DNA of 64,000 nt from Verrucomicrobiaceae bacterium (GTDB lineage: Bacteria; Verrucomicrobiota; Verrucomicrobiia; Verrucomicrobiales; Verrucomicrobiaceae), in the NCBI GenBank assembly GCA_016795365.1, contig JAEUHN010000047.1, positions 216,348 through 280,347 on the forward strand, in the 5' to 3' direction. Each line of letters starts with the position of its first letter. Position 1 is the stretch's first letter. A model generated the notes under the pieces. It ran no database searches. It saw only the letters and a list, made by a program, of their open reading frames with translations, and was not told where the DNA came from. The translations under genes were made by a program, and so were the position numbers. This document shows, piece by piece, positions 34,787 through 44,143 of the stretch.

Positions 34787-35494
34787 GTGAACACCCGATT
34801 CATTCTTCCTCTTCTCGTAGCAGCGTTGGTCGCCAGCCTGATTCCGGCGAAGGCTCAGAGTCCTCAGCCTGACAAGGTCACCGAATTGCTCAGTGAAGCG
34901 CAATCCCTGCAGGGTCGAAAACGCTACCTGGATGCCTTTTCGAAGCTCGATGAAGCTGAGAAGCTCAATCCCAAACGTCCCGAGATTTACAATATTCGTG
35001 GGGCCATTTACCTCGCGGCTGCCGTGCGCGATGTGGACAAGGCACGCGAGCAGTTCTCCAAGGCCCATGAAATGCAGCCCGATGCCATGCCGCCCTTGTT
35101 CAATCTGGCGGAGACGGAGTTCGTCAGCGGCAAATGGGTTGAGTCCGAGAAACGTTTCGGCGACATCCTCACCAAGTTCCCCAAGCTTCCTGTCGGCGTG
35201 CGTCATCTCGTGACCTTCAAGGTGCTCCTTAGCCGCGTGAAGCAGCAGAAGTTCGAAGAAGCCGAAAAGATGATCAAAGAATCATTCAGCTTCATGGACG
35301 ACACCCCTGCCTACTACTTCGCCAAAGCCGTTGTCGCGCTCGAGAAGAAAGACGAGCAGACCGGCAACGACTGGCTGGCCAAGGCGCAGATCATTTTCAA
35401 AAAAGCGGACACCAGCGCCTACATCGACTCGATGATGGAGTCCCACTACATCGACTCGCTCGGCGTCTCCTTGCCGCAGGCGGAGGAAAAGTAG
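34787..35494 (+). CDS. Exported tetratricopeptide-repeat protein
   Basis: The product is 235 residues starting with GTG at 34787. A signal peptide (FILPLLVAALVASLIPAKA) ends near residue 23. TPR-like helix pairs follow: SLQGRKRYLDAFSKLDEAEK, AREQFSKAHEMQPDAMPPLF, GKWVESEKRFGDILTKFP, KFEEAEKMIKESF and AYYFAKAVVALEKKDE. TPR proteins of this kind act as periplasmic scaffolds, but no partner is evident. The gene ends 12 bp before the hydantoinase gene and may be co-transcribed with it, though the two look functionally unrelated. Confidence 0.85.
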   Translation: MNTRFILPLLVAALVASLIPAKAQSPQPDKVTELLSEAQSLQGRKRYLDAFSKLDEAEKLNPKRPEIYNIRGAIYLAAAVRDVDKAREQFSKAHEMQPDAMPPLFNLAETEFVSGKWVESEKRFGDILTKFPKLPVGVRHLVTFKVLLSRVKQQKFEEAEKMIKESFSFMDDTPAYYFAKAVVALEKKDEQTGNDWLAKAQIIFKKADTSAYIDSMMESHYIDSLGVSLPQAEEK

Positions 35495-35506
35495 GAGTTC
35501 CGATTC

Positions 35507-38500
35507 ATGTGGCACATCTCCGCAGACACAGGCGGGACGTTCACGGACTGCTTCGCGATCCGGCCCGATGGATCGGAAGCGAGGTGCAAAGTGTTGTCCG
35601 CTGGGTGCCTGCGATCGCGGTTGGTCGAGGCGGTGGATCGTCGGCGAGTTAGGATCGCGGATGATTGGGGAGCTGCGGATGGTTTGCTTTCTGGCTTTCG
35701 GGCGGAGTGCGTTGAGGCACGAGTGATCGTGGGATGGGAGGCGGCCACGCGCACAGTCGAGCTGTCCGATGACGTGCCTGAAGGCTGGGTTGCTGGATCG
35801 GTGATCGAGTTTCACACAGGTGAAGAAGCTCCGGTGCTGGGGGCACGACTCCTCACGGGCACACCTCTCGGTGCGGCATTTCCACCGATGGAATTCCGAG
35901 TGGCGACCACGCGTGCGACGAACGCCTTGCTCGAACGCAAGGGCTCGCGGGTGGCCTTGTTTATCACGCGAGGTTTTGGTGATCTGCCCGTGATCGGCGA
36001 TCAGCGGCGGGCGGACTTGTTTGCTCTGAAGCACACGCCACGAGCGAGATTCCATGAAGTGGTTTGCGAGGTGAACGGACGCCTGGATGCGAGCGGCGCT
36101 GAACTGGAGCCGCTCGATGAGACCGCCGTGCGTGAGTCGGCATGTGAATGCCTCGCACAGGGCATCACTCATGCCGCCGTCGCGTTGTTGCATAGCTATG
36201 CGAACGCGGCCCACGAACAGCGCGTGGCCAAGGTGCTGCGCGAGGCTGGATTCCAGCATGTTTCTGTTTCGAGCGAACTCGCGTCCTTTGTGAAGCTCCT
36301 GCCGCGCGCCCAGTCCGCGATTGCCAATGCTTATCTCACGGGGCCTGTGCAGAGCTTTCTCGAAGGTGTGGCGCGGCCGCTTCAGCATCCAGCCTCCATT
36401 ATTCATGTGATGACGAGTGCGGGCGGCCTGGAGGCAGCGACGACGATCCAGCCGAAGGACATGCTGCTCAGCGGTCCCGCAGGTGGTGCGATTGGTGCGG
36501 CCAATGCAGCGCGCAGACTGGGGCACGATCGCATCATCACCTTCGACATGGGCGGCACGAGCACTGATGTGGCACGCATCGACGGACGGCCCGGCTACAA
36601 GTTCTCTCAGAACATCGAGGGCATGAACTTGCTCGCACCTTGTGTGGCGATTGAGACCGTCGCTGCGGGTGGCGGGTCCATCTGCACATGGACAGCCTCG
36701 GGGCTTGCGGTGGGTCCCCATAGCGCGGGATCGAGTCCCGGTCCGGCGTGCTATGGCAAGGGTGGACCGCTCACGATTACGGATGTCAATCTGCTGCTCG
36801 GCCGCTTCGATCCCGCATGTGCCCCGATCCCCCTCGACATCGCGGCCGCAGAGTCGCGTCTCGGTGAACTGCTCGTGGTGGTGAATCGCGAGAGCAGCAC
36901 GGGCTTCACACGTGAAAGCCTGCTGGCAGCGTTGCACGATCTCGCCGTCGAGCACATGGCCGACGCGATCCGCCGCATCAGTGTGAGCGAGGGTTACGAT
37001 CCGTGCGAGTATGCGCTGCTCGCCTTCGGTGGCGCGGGGCCTCAGCACGCCTGCGCTGTCGCAGCGAAGCTGGGCATGAAGACCATCCTGGTTCCCAAGC
37101 ACGCAGGCATCCTCAGCGCCGTCGGACTGCATGAAGCCGTGCCTGAGACAGTGGTGGAAAAACAAGTCCTGCAGCCCTTGGCAGAGGTGCTTCCACAAGT
37201 CGATGCCTGGTGCGTGATGATGGCTGAGCAGTCCAGCATTGATGATGGCACAATTTCCCAACTCGCGGAGTTGCGATTGCGCGGGCAGGACACGCCATTG
37301 CAGGTGGAGTTCGAGGCGGCCAACGAATTGTCTGGAGGCTATCGCATCGCGTATCGACGCTTGTTTGGCTATGAGCCCCCGGCAGATCGCGTGGTGGAAC
37401 TGGTGAGCCTGCGAGTCATCGTGAAAGCTTCGACCGACGCGATCGAATGCGCTTTGAACAACGATGCCATGCCCTCGGTGCCGAGCGACGAATGCCAGCT
37501 GCTTCAAGATGAGTTCAGCACGCTCGTTGTTGAGCCTGGCTGGTCCGTGATCTCGCATGGCGAACTTGGTTACATCCTCAGCAGCGCCTCGATCTCCCAA
37601 TCCGTGGCCACCAGCACCGATCTGATGCGGCATCGGTTTCACAGTCTTGTGGATGACATGGGAGCGTTACTGAAGCGCACCTCCATCTCCACCAACATCC
37701 GTGAGCGGCTCGATTTTTCGTGTGCGTTGCTGGATGCCAACGGGGTGCTGATTGCCAGCGCGCCGCACATCCCCGTGCATCTCGGTGCGCTGGGTGTGTG
37801 CGTGCGGGAGACGGTGGCCAGCATGGAGCATGGAGCCAGGAGCACTGAGCCAGAAGTTGTTCGTTATGCGGATGTTTTCCAGCCTTGCGAGCGAACTACG
37901 CAGGGCGATCCCGCGACTCCATGCTCCATGCCACGTGCTCTGTGCTCTTTGCAAACCGGCGACACCTTCATCACTAACCATCCGGCGTTTGGCGGCAGCC
38001 ATCTGCCAGACGTCACGCTGATCACCCCCGTGTTTGATGCGAAGGAGCAACTGCTCGGCTTTGTGGCCAATCGTGCGCATCACGCGGAGATCGGTGGCAT
38101 CACGCCGGGCTCGATGCCAGCGACGGCGACGTGCCTTGAGGAAGAAGGCGTCGTGATCGCTCCGCGCTATCTGGTGCGTGCTGGCGAGACCTTGTTTGAT
38201 GAGGTCGCTGACGTCTTGATCAAGGCGAAGCACCCCACGCGGAATCTGGAGGACAACCTCGCCGACTTGCATGCTCAGCTCGCGGCGAATCGGCTGGGCG
38301 TAGAGCGCCTGCAGCAGCTCGCGGAGCACAACGATGTGCGTGCGGCGATGCGTGGCATCTTGGAGCACTCCGCTCGTGTGATGAGGTCGCGTTTGCACAG
38401 CATTCCTGACGCTGAAGCCGAGGAGACTCTGGACGATGGTTCTCTCATCAAGCTTCGCATTCGTCACAACCGTGAACCGAGAACGGAGAACCGAGAACTC

Positions 38501-39262
38501 GTCATCGACTTCACCGGATCGAGTGCGACGCATCCGCGCAATCTCAATGCGACCACCGCGATCGTGAACAGTGCCGTGCTGTATGTGCTGCGGCTATTGT
38601 TGCAGGAGGACCTGCCCTTGAACGAAGGCCTCATGGCTCCGATCAAACTGGTGCTGCCCAAAGGCACGTTCTTGAATCCTGTATTCACGGGCGACGCGGC
38701 ACGGGATTCTGCCGTCGTCGGTGGCAATGTGGAGGTGAGCCAGCGGTTGGTGGACACCTTGATCAAGGCGCTGAAACTCCAGGCGTGCAGCCAGGGCACG
38801 ATGAACAACACCCTTTTCGGCAATCATCGCTTCGGATACTACGAGACCATCGCGGGCGGTGCGGGAGCTGGCATTGGCTACGACGGTGCGAGCGCGTTGC
38901 ACACGCACATGACGAACACGGCGATCACTGACCCGGAGATCCTGGAACAACGCTATCCGGTGCGTTTGCGTCAGTTCGCGATTCGTCGTGGCAGTGGTGG
39001 CTCGGGTTGCTGGCGCGGTGGTGATGGTGTGGTGCGCGAGTTTGAATTCCTGGAGCCGCTGACGGTTTCGCTGCTCACCCAGCATCGTCTGAGCGGCGCG
39101 TATGGGTTCGAGGGTGGCGGCGATGGATCGCCGGGCAAACAAACACTCCTGCGCGCGGATGGTTCTCCCGAGGTGCTGCCATCGAGCACGAGCCTGCGCT
39201 TGGAACCCGGTGATCGTCTCGTGATGGAGACGCCCGGTGGCGGTGGTGCCGGGAGTATTTGA
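35507..39262 (+). CDS. Hydantoinase / 5-oxoprolinase, HyuA-HyuB fusion
   Basis: The product is 1251 residues, the length of eukaryote-type 5-oxoprolinase rather than separate HyuA and HyuB. It opens with [14 protein letters not shown] (ATP-binding loop). The A part continues with [48 protein letters not shown] and AGGGSICTW. The B part begins near residue 705 ([18 protein letters not shown]) with [25 protein letters not shown] and NHAEI-like RAHHAEIGG. It hydrolyses 5-oxoproline or a hydantoin with ATP. Two repeat-derived insertions interrupt the B part: about residues 772-816 (37822-37952) and 989-998 (38472-38499). Neither breaks the frame. Its true substrate is unknown. Confidence 0.93.
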   Translation: MWHISADTGGTFTDCFAIRPDGSEARCKVLSAGCLRSRLVEAVDRRRVRIADDWGAADGLLSGFRAECVEARVIVGWEAATRTVELSDDVPEGWVAGSVIEFHTGEEAPVLGARLLTGTPLGAAFPPMEFRVATTRATNALLERKGSRVALFITRGFGDLPVIGDQRRADLFALKHTPRARFHEVVCEVNGRLDASGAELEPLDETAVRESACECLAQGITHAAVALLHSYANAAHEQRVAKVLREAGFQHVSVSSELASFVKLLPRAQSAIANAYLTGPVQSFLEGVARPLQHPASIIHVMTSAGGLEAATTIQPKDMLLSGPAGGAIGAANAARRLGHDRIITFDMGGTSTDVARIDGRPGYKFSQNIEGMNLLAPCVAIETVAAGGGSICTWTASGLAVGPHSAGSSPGPACYGKGGPLTITDVNLLLGRFDPACAPIPLDIAAAESRLGELLVVVNRESSTGFTRESLLAALHDLAVEHMADAIRRISVSEGYDPCEYALLAFGGAGPQHACAVAAKLGMKTILVPKHAGILSAVGLHEAVPETVVEKQVLQPLAEVLPQVDAWCVMMAEQSSIDDGTISQLAELRLRGQDTPLQVEFEAANELSGGYRIAYRRLFGYEPPADRVVELVSLRVIVKASTDAIECALNNDAMPSVPSDECQLLQDEFSTLVVEPGWSVISHGELGYILSSASISQSVATSTDLMRHRFHSLVDDMGALLKRTSISTNIRERLDFSCALLDANGVLIASAPHIPVHLGALGVCVRETVASMEHGARSTEPEVVRYADVFQPCERTTQGDPATPCSMPRALCSLQTGDTFITNHPAFGGSHLPDVTLITPVFDAKEQLLGFVANRAHHAEIGGITPGSMPATATCLEEEGVVIAPRYLVRAGETLFDEVADVLIKAKHPTRNLEDNLADLHAQLAANRLGVERLQQLAEHNDVRAAMRGILEHSARVMRSRLHSIPDAEAEETLDDGSLIKLRIRHNREPRTENRELVIDFTGSSATHPRNLNATTAIVNSAVLYVLRLLLQEDLPLNEGLMAPIKLVLPKGTFLNPVFTGDAARDSAVVGGNVEVSQRLVDTLIKALKLQACSQGTMNNTLFGNHRFGYYETIAGGAGAGIGYDGASALHTHMTNTAITDPEILEQRYPVRLRQFAIRRGSGGSGCWRGGDGVVREFEFLEPLTVSLLTQHRLSGAYGFEGGGDGSPGKQTLLRADGSPEVLPSSTSLRLEPGDRLVMETPGGGGAGSI
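37822..37952. repeat. Inverted heptamer element inside the hydantoinase gene
   Basis: Five units based on CATGGAG (37822-37856) face five based on CTCCATG (37918-37952), with a 61-bp interior. The unit spelling drifts along each arm. The encoded stretch lies between CVRETVA and GDTFITNHP, where HyuB proteins normally have only a short loop. Confidence 0.8.
38472..38499. repeat. Four-unit heptamer run inside the hydantoinase gene
   Basis: Four units (GTGAACC, GAGAACG, GAGAACC, GAGAACT) use the same spelling as the 28-unit array at 59866. They encode [10 protein letters not shown] in a surface hairpin before VIDFTGS. Confidence 0.8.
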
Positions 39263-39273
39263 AGGCGTCGAGT

Positions 39274-39708
39274 TCAGCTGAGGGCCAGTTTTGCCACGGC
39301 TTCCTTCATTCGCCCCAGCACATAATACACGGTGCGGGCACGCATTTGAACGAGTTCGGCTCCGACGATGCGAGGCACGAAGTCTGGCGGGACGGCGAGC
39401 ACTTCTTCAACGGTGGAACCACTGAGGCCACGGCACAGGATGGTGGTCATCGCACGCGTGAGGGTTTGCACCGCGCACCCGAGCGAGACCGCGAAGTGGA
39501 CGCGTTTGGCTTCGTCGATGTGGATGTGAATGCCCACGGTGTCTGAGCACTCGGCATCCTTGCGCACGTCCTCGAATTGGTAGCTGACGCCTGGCTTGGG
39601 GGCGTGGCGTGCGGATTGCTCCGCGAGGTCGATCAGCCCCTCGCGTCGTTCGCCTTCAGGCAGCGATTCGAAGTGCTCGACCAAGCGCTGGAGTTCAGGC
39701 GGAAACAT
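39274..39708 (-). CDS. SufE-like Fe-S assembly protein
   Basis: The product is 144 residues, the usual SufE size. The pattern FESLPEGERREGLIDLAEQ, DAECSDTVGIHIHIDE and TILCRGLSGSTVEEVLAVPPDFV follows the SufE fold: a Cys-containing loop, then a strand pair and an RGL-S-G helix start. SufE takes persulfide sulfur from SufS and passes it to the SufBCD scaffold. The Cys of DAECSD would be the acceptor. It ends a minus-strand operon (three bases after the upstream stop) with a membrane glycosyltransferase and lpxK; no other suf gene is in the window. Confidence 0.8.
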   Translation of the reverse strand: MFPPELQRLVEHFESLPEGERREGLIDLAEQSARHAPKPGVSYQFEDVRKDAECSDTVGIHIHIDEAKRVHFAVSLGCAVQTLTRAMTTILCRGLSGSTVEEVLAVPPDFVPRIVGAELVQMRARTVYYVLGRMKEAVAKLALS

Positions 39709-39711
39709 GGG

Positions 39712-41604
39712 CTACTTCGCGTGGAGGACGCGGTAGAGCAGTTCGGAGTCAATGCCAGGGAAGGACGCGACTTCCTCGAACTTCGCGGGATCGCGCAGCA
39801 GTTTCATCTCCGCTGGCAGCATGTCCGTGTGGAAGCCGGTGTGCCCCTGCACGATGAGCAAGTCGCGGCCCTCACTTTGAGCGCGGGTGCGCAGGGCGTC
39901 GAGTTCCGCTACGGTCACAGGATCATCGGCTTTCGGATAGTAGCAGGTGAAGACTTCACGACCGAGACCGAAGCAGGCGACCAGCGGGGACTTGTCCTTG
40001 GACGGCCAGTTGCTGACGAACTCTGCTGCGTTGCCGATGCCCGAGTAAGGTCGCGCCATGAGCACGCCACGCTGGTGATTGGTGAAGATGACAAAGATAA
40101 TCATCACGCCGAGCACGATCCGTCGCTGCGTCTGGGTGTAAAAGCTGAAGAGCTGTCCGGTGAAGCTGAGACCTGCCACGAAAATCGGCAGCAGGGCGAT
40201 CGCGAAGCGCGGGTAGTAATAGAGTCCCGTCCCTGCACTCATGAGCGCCAGCATCACAGCGCTGACGAGCGGTGCGGCCAGCAGCCACCCCGTGCGCGGC
40301 TGATGTTTCAGCGCCCAGCCCAAACCCAGCAGTGACAGGCCGAGGAGGAAGATGAGCGCACCATAGGCGAGCGGCTCGGAGCCCAGCTCATTGACGAGTC
40401 CTGTAAGCCCTTGTGCTTCGGGCAGGCCGACTTGGTTCTTCCAGCTCATGCCGGTGGCGAGACTGCTCAGCGTGTCCTTCAGGATTGAGGCGTCGATGGC
40501 GTGACCTTGATCTTCCTTGCCGGCCCAGAGTCTGGCCTGCATGAAGTTGGGCAGGAAGATCTGGATAGTCAGCATCGCGGCTACGAGATGGGTGACGCCC
40601 CCTCGAATCATCGCAGTGACCTTGTCTCTCAGATTCTCTTCACCACGCCAGAGGAAGATGGCGAGCGTGAGGAAGAGCATTCCCACTTCCAATGCACCGA
40701 ACGGATAAACCCACACCCACAGGGCTTGATTGAGTGCCAGCCAAATCCACGGTCCCACTCTTCGCCCTCGTTGAAAAATGATCCTCCGGCACGCCAGGAT
40801 CGCACTGATGCACAGCGGCACCACGAAGGCATACGCTCTGGCGTCCACGCCGTAGCGAAGATGCCACGGGTGAACCATGAGCAGCAGTGCTCCCAGACCG
40901 GCTCCCTGGGCCGCGCCGCACAGGCGCATGAGCAGCAGCACCGCGATGCCGCTGGCGATCAAGGCGGGCATGCGCACAGCGAGATTGCTGAACTCGTGCT
41001 CCTTCGCTCCGGTCACGGCGCGCCACACGGAGAGGCTGGCCTTCTGCGCGAGTGACATGGGCACATGGTTGGTGGGCTTCAGGTAGTAGAAGGCACAACG
41101 CTTCCAGGTGGTGGGTTGGAACTTCAGCTCGTCGGGCTTCTTTTTGTCCGGCTTCCAGGTGCCGTGGACACAGACCTTGAGCGCCCAGAGTTCGTCCCAC
41201 CACAAGCTCTTCGACGCGAAGGACGTCATGCCATAAATCGTGGAGAAGCCGATCACCATGGCCACGGGCAGGACGATGCGTTGCCAAAGTGCCGGACGTT
41301 CGCGAACGATCGGATCATCCTCTGGTGATGACTCGAAGGGGCGGGTCCAGATCTTCGCCGTTGCGGCGAGCAGGGCGAGGAGCCCGAGATTGATCAGCGC
41401 TGCATAGTGGATGCCGAGGTCCGCATACGGTTCCCAATGGCGGGAAGGGTCCGCATTGGCGACGGCCTCGGCGATCTCATGGCGTGCCGCGCTGGCACTG
41501 GGACCGAAGGCCAGAAGCAGCCCTTCCAAAAGCATGAACACTCCAATGACAATCCTGGCCAGCAAGGCGGGACGTGAACGGGCAAGGCTGAGGAGACGGG
41601 TCAT
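39712..41604 (-). CDS. Polytopic membrane protein, GT-C glycosyltransferase-like
   Basis: The product is 630 residues with about eleven membrane segments (for example LLARIVIGVFMLLEGLLLAF, IVLPVAMVIGFSTIYGM, LMRLCGAAQGAGLGALLLMV, LIFLLGLSLLGLGWAL). The loop SKSLWWDELWALKV carries the acidic WDE motif typical of family 39/83-like GT-C enzymes, which use lipid-linked sugars on the outer face of the membrane. The C-terminal soluble part (about 520-630) includes GREVFTCYYP. Position between lpxK and sufE (7 and 3 bp) suggests lipid A or envelope glycan modification. The acceptor is not known. Confidence 0.78.
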   Translation of the reverse strand: MTRLLSLARSRPALLARIVIGVFMLLEGLLLAFGPSASAARHEIAEAVANADPSRHWEPYADLGIHYAALINLGLLALLAATAKIWTRPFESSPEDDPIVRERPALWQRIVLPVAMVIGFSTIYGMTSFASKSLWWDELWALKVCVHGTWKPDKKKPDELKFQPTTWKRCAFYYLKPTNHVPMSLAQKASLSVWRAVTGAKEHEFSNLAVRMPALIASGIAVLLLMRLCGAAQGAGLGALLLMVHPWHLRYGVDARAYAFVVPLCISAILACRRIIFQRGRRVGPWIWLALNQALWVWVYPFGALEVGMLFLTLAIFLWRGEENLRDKVTAMIRGGVTHLVAAMLTIQIFLPNFMQARLWAGKEDQGHAIDASILKDTLSSLATGMSWKNQVGLPEAQGLTGLVNELGSEPLAYGALIFLLGLSLLGLGWALKHQPRTGWLLAAPLVSAVMLALMSAGTGLYYYPRFAIALLPIFVAGLSFTGQLFSFYTQTQRRIVLGVMIIFVIFTNHQRGVLMARPYSGIGNAAEFVSNWPSKDKSPLVACFGLGREVFTCYYPKADDPVTVAELDALRTRAQSEGRDLLIVQGHTGFHTDMLPAEMKLLRDPAKFEEVASFPGIDSELLYRVLHAK

Positions 41605-41611
41605 TCGCGAA

Positions 41612-42895
41612 TCAAATCATGTCGGCAGCGGCGACGGTGGGCATGAGCACTCCGGCAGGCACGCTGCGCGGCTCGGTGATGAGGCGGATCATCTTGTCGA
41701 AGACGTCCTGCCCGCGCAGGATCTCGATCTCCACGCGCATGTAAATCAGCGGGATGTCGCAAGGTGGCAGCGAGGGAAAGCGAACGATGTCTTTCTCCGT
41801 GGTCACGATGTATTCCAGGTCGCGACGCAGGCAGCGATCAATGAAGGGCTTGATCTCCTTCGCGTCAAAGCGGTGATGGTCCGGGAATCGCTCCGTGGCT
41901 TCCACCTTGGCGCCGAGCTTGCGCAATCCGTTCTCGAAGCTTTGCGGCACGGCGATGCCGGAGAGTGCCCCCACATATTTGCCTTCAATCGCTTCGATCG
42001 GGATGATTTCGCCGCTGTGCAGATCCTTGAAGTAAACCGGACGATGGCGGCACTCCACAATCTCGGCCGCGCGGTTGTATTTGCGCAGCTGCGCGATGAG
42101 TTCGTCGTTCGGGTTCTCGTCGCTCTTGGTGATGAAGATGTAGCTGGCCCGCTTCAGGTGGCGTGGGGGCTCGCGCATGGTTCCGCGCGGCAGCATGTGC
42201 CCGTTCACACCGAACGGAGCGGTGCGATCCACAAGCACGATGTCCAGCCGGTGCTTGAGCTTAAGATACTGCATCCCGTCGTCGAGCAGCAGGGCATCCA
42301 CTTCGAAGTGCTTGATGGCGTAGCGTCCGGCCTTCACGCGATTGCGGTCCACCACGACGGGCACGCCGGGCAGATTGCGCGCTAGCATGAGCGGCTCATC
42401 GCCTGCTTGGTAAGAATCGAGGAGGACGTCCTTGCCATCGGACACCACCCTGGGCGGAATCGACGGCGGCTTCTCGATGAGGCCCAGTTTGGACGCGAAC
42501 TTCTTCCAGCGCGGCACCTTCTGCTGACGCTTGGATTTGTAGCCGCGGCTGAGGATCGCGACGGACCGCCCCCTGTCCCGCAGGGTGCGGGCAAACAGCT
42601 CCACCACCGGCGTCTTGCCCGTGCCACCCACGGTGAGATTGCCAATGCTGATCACCGGCACGCCGAGATGATGATCATGGATGTAGCGCTTCTGGTAGAG
42701 CCAGAGCCGGAACGAGACCAGCGCGGCGAACACTTTGGACAAGCCATAAAACACCCCGCGACACACGGCTGCCCGGAACCCGCGTTTGTTGTGCAGGATC
42801 ACGTCCGTGACGAAGGCTTCGATATCTTCCAGGGTGTCTTTCAAGGTGCTCAGTTCTCGGTTCTTGGTTCCCGGTTGTCCACTCCGAAGCGACAA
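41612..42895 (-). CDS. lpxK: Tetraacyldisaccharide 4'-kinase
   Basis: The frame encodes 427 residues. LpxK phosphorylates the 4' position of the lipid A disaccharide at the inner membrane. [20 protein letters not shown] is its Walker A loop (near 82), with [29 protein letters not shown] and [11 protein letters not shown] following. It is longer than the usual 320-340 residues because of an N-terminal extension and a Lys-rich insertion near 130-150. The first 17 residues are encoded by four heptamer repeats (42854-42881), so the native start may be the TTG at 42844 ([11 protein letters not shown]). The gene heads an operon with the GT-C-like gene and sufE, and shows that the organism makes lipopolysaccharide-type lipid A. 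Confidence 0.92.
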   Translation of the reverse strand: MSLRSGQPGTKNRELSTLKDTLEDIEAFVTDVILHNKRGFRAAVCRGVFYGLSKVFAALVSFRLWLYQKRYIHDHHLGVPVISIGNLTVGGTGKTPVVELFARTLRDRGRSVAILSRGYKSKRQQKVPRWKKFASKLGLIEKPPSIPPRVVSDGKDVLLDSYQAGDEPLMLARNLPGVPVVVDRNRVKAGRYAIKHFEVDALLLDDGMQYLKLKHRLDIVLVDRTAPFGVNGHMLPRGTMREPPRHLKRASYIFITKSDENPNDELIAQLRKYNRAAEIVECRHRPVYFKDLHSGEIIPIEAIEGKYVGALSGIAVPQSFENGLRKLGAKVEATERFPDHHRFDAKEIKPFIDRCLRRDLEYIVTTEKDIVRFPSLPPCDIPLIYMRVEIEILRGQDVFDKMIRLITEPRSVPAGVLMPTVAAADMI

Positions 42896-43111
42896 GTTGA
42901 GAAGCGAAGAGCCAAGGGCGAAGAGCTTGGAAGGGGAGGTGGGAATCCGGGCATGATGCCTCTGACGTGGGGCGTGGACTCCAGTGCTGCTGCGGAGAAC
43001 GCATGCAGATTGGTCTTTGCGGTGGACAAGCGCGGCGCTCCCTGCCCTTATCGCGAATCTTTAGCTGCCGAAGGTCCTAACCGAGAACAGCCAACTGAAA
43101 ACCCCGAACTA
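42854..43111. repeat. Facing heptamer arms between lpxK and rph
   Basis: Four units at 42854-42881 (GTTCTCG spelling) face five looser units at 43077-43111 with an AAC core (CTAACCG, AGAACAG, CCAACTG, AAAACCC, CGAACTA). The 195-bp interior covers the divergent promoter region. The left arm overlaps the annotated lpxK N-terminus. Confidence 0.55.
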
Positions 43112-43121
43112 ATTCCCCCCC

Positions 43122-43907
43122 ATGCCCCGCTCTGACCAACGCGCCCCTGACCAACTCCGCAAGATCGACTACGTGCTCGATGTGGCTCCGCATGCGACGG
43201 GCTCAGTGCTCATCTGCTTTGGCAACACCCGGGTCATTTGCTCCGCGATGATTCAGGAAGATGTGCCGCGCTGGATGAAGGTGCAGAACGTGAAGGGCGG
43301 CTGGCTGACGGCCGAGTATTCCATGCTGCCGTATTCCACGCTCGACCGCAAAGAGCGCGACTCCTCGCGCGGTCGTCCCGATGGGCGCAGCATCGAGATC
43401 CAGCGCCTCATCGGTCGCAGCCTGCGTGCGGTAGTGGACCTGGAAAAGCTCGGGCCCCGCACCCTGTGCATCGACTGCGACGTGCTCCAGGCCGATGGCG
43501 GCACGCGCACCGCTGCGATCACCGGTGCCTGCATTGCCAGTGCCATCGCCTTCAATCGCCTGCTGATGAAGGGCAAGATCGTTCAGCAGCCTCTCAAGAA
43601 GAAGGTCGCGGCCGTCAGCGTCGGCATCGTCGATGGCGAAGCTCTGCTCGACCTTTGCTACGAGGAAGACGTGAAGGCCGAGGTGGATTCCAATATCGTC
43701 ATGACCGCGACAGGTGAATTCGTCGAGGTGCAAGGCAGCGGCGAGGAAGCCGTTTTCACGCAGGCGCAGCTCGATCAAATGCTCACCCTCGGCAAGAAAG
43801 GCATCGCTGAACTCTGCGCCCTCCAGGATGCCGCGATCCTCGCAGCCGAGAAACCGGCCGATCCCAACGCTTTGCAGTCCTTGGCCGCGATGTTTGGGAA
43901 GAAGTAG
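43122..43907 (+). CDS. rph: Ribonuclease PH
   Basis: The product is 261 residues. RNase PH trims the 3' ends of tRNA precursors by phosphorolysis. The family segments run in order: RSDQRAPDQLRKI, GNTRVICSAM, AEYSMLPYSTLDRKERDSSR, GRPDGRSIEIQRLIGRSLR, CDVLQADGGTRTAAITGACIA and EFVEVQGSGEEAVF. Spacing agrees with the hexameric bacterial enzyme. The start is the ATG at 43122, preceded by a C-rich stretch without a Shine-Dalgarno sequence. It is divergent from lpxK across a repeat-bearing 226-bp space. Confidence 0.96.
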   Translation: MPRSDQRAPDQLRKIDYVLDVAPHATGSVLICFGNTRVICSAMIQEDVPRWMKVQNVKGGWLTAEYSMLPYSTLDRKERDSSRGRPDGRSIEIQRLIGRSLRAVVDLEKLGPRTLCIDCDVLQADGGTRTAAITGACIASAIAFNRLLMKGKIVQQPLKKKVAAVSVGIVDGEALLDLCYEEDVKAEVDSNIVMTATGEFVEVQGSGEEAVFTQAQLDQMLTLGKKGIAELCALQDAAILAAEKPADPNALQSLAAMFGKK

Positions 43908-43947
43908 CGAAGCCTGGAAGGTGGCATTCCGCGACCGCATGAGGGTT

Positions 43948-44022
43948 GGATTTCAGGCTTCAGCCTGCGGTGTTGAATTGCCTTTCGGCAGCAGTTCTCC
44001 CGCTGCCTGAAGGCTGAACTCC
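43948..44022. repeat. REP-like inverted palindrome doublet downstream of rph
   Basis: Two arms of about 20 bases face each other (43948-43970 and 44001-44022). Each contains its own small palindrome: CAGGCTTCAGCCTG on the left, and TGCCTGAAGGCTGA on the right. The right arm reverse-complements to the left with several changes. The interior is about 30 bp. It fills the space between rph and the terminator of the next gene and encodes nothing. Confidence 0.6.
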
Positions 44023-44084
44023 AGCGCCCTCGCGTGAGCTTTTCGCTTTGTGGTTGGAGTTTGATGGTTGGGCCTGCTGACAAC

Positions 44085-44120
44085 AAAAAACCCCGCAGGG
44101 CACTCGGCGCTGCGGGGTTC
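44085..44120 (-). terminator. Intrinsic terminator for the Gfo/Idh/MocA gene
   Basis: On the minus strand, stem CCCCGCAG/CTGCGGGG (44110-44117 with 44091-44098) around an 11-base loop is followed directly by TTTTTTG. It lies 24 bp past the stop codon at 44144. This is a textbook intrinsic terminator. Confidence 0.88.
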
Positions 44121-44143
44121 TCGAGAGGGGATCAACGTCGGGC

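Noticed and set aside
35282..37642. A 786-codon minus-strand frame opposite the hydantoinase gene
   Set aside because: Composition is Arg/His/Gln-rich and domain-free, as expected for an antisense frame; the plus-strand gene has full family motifs.
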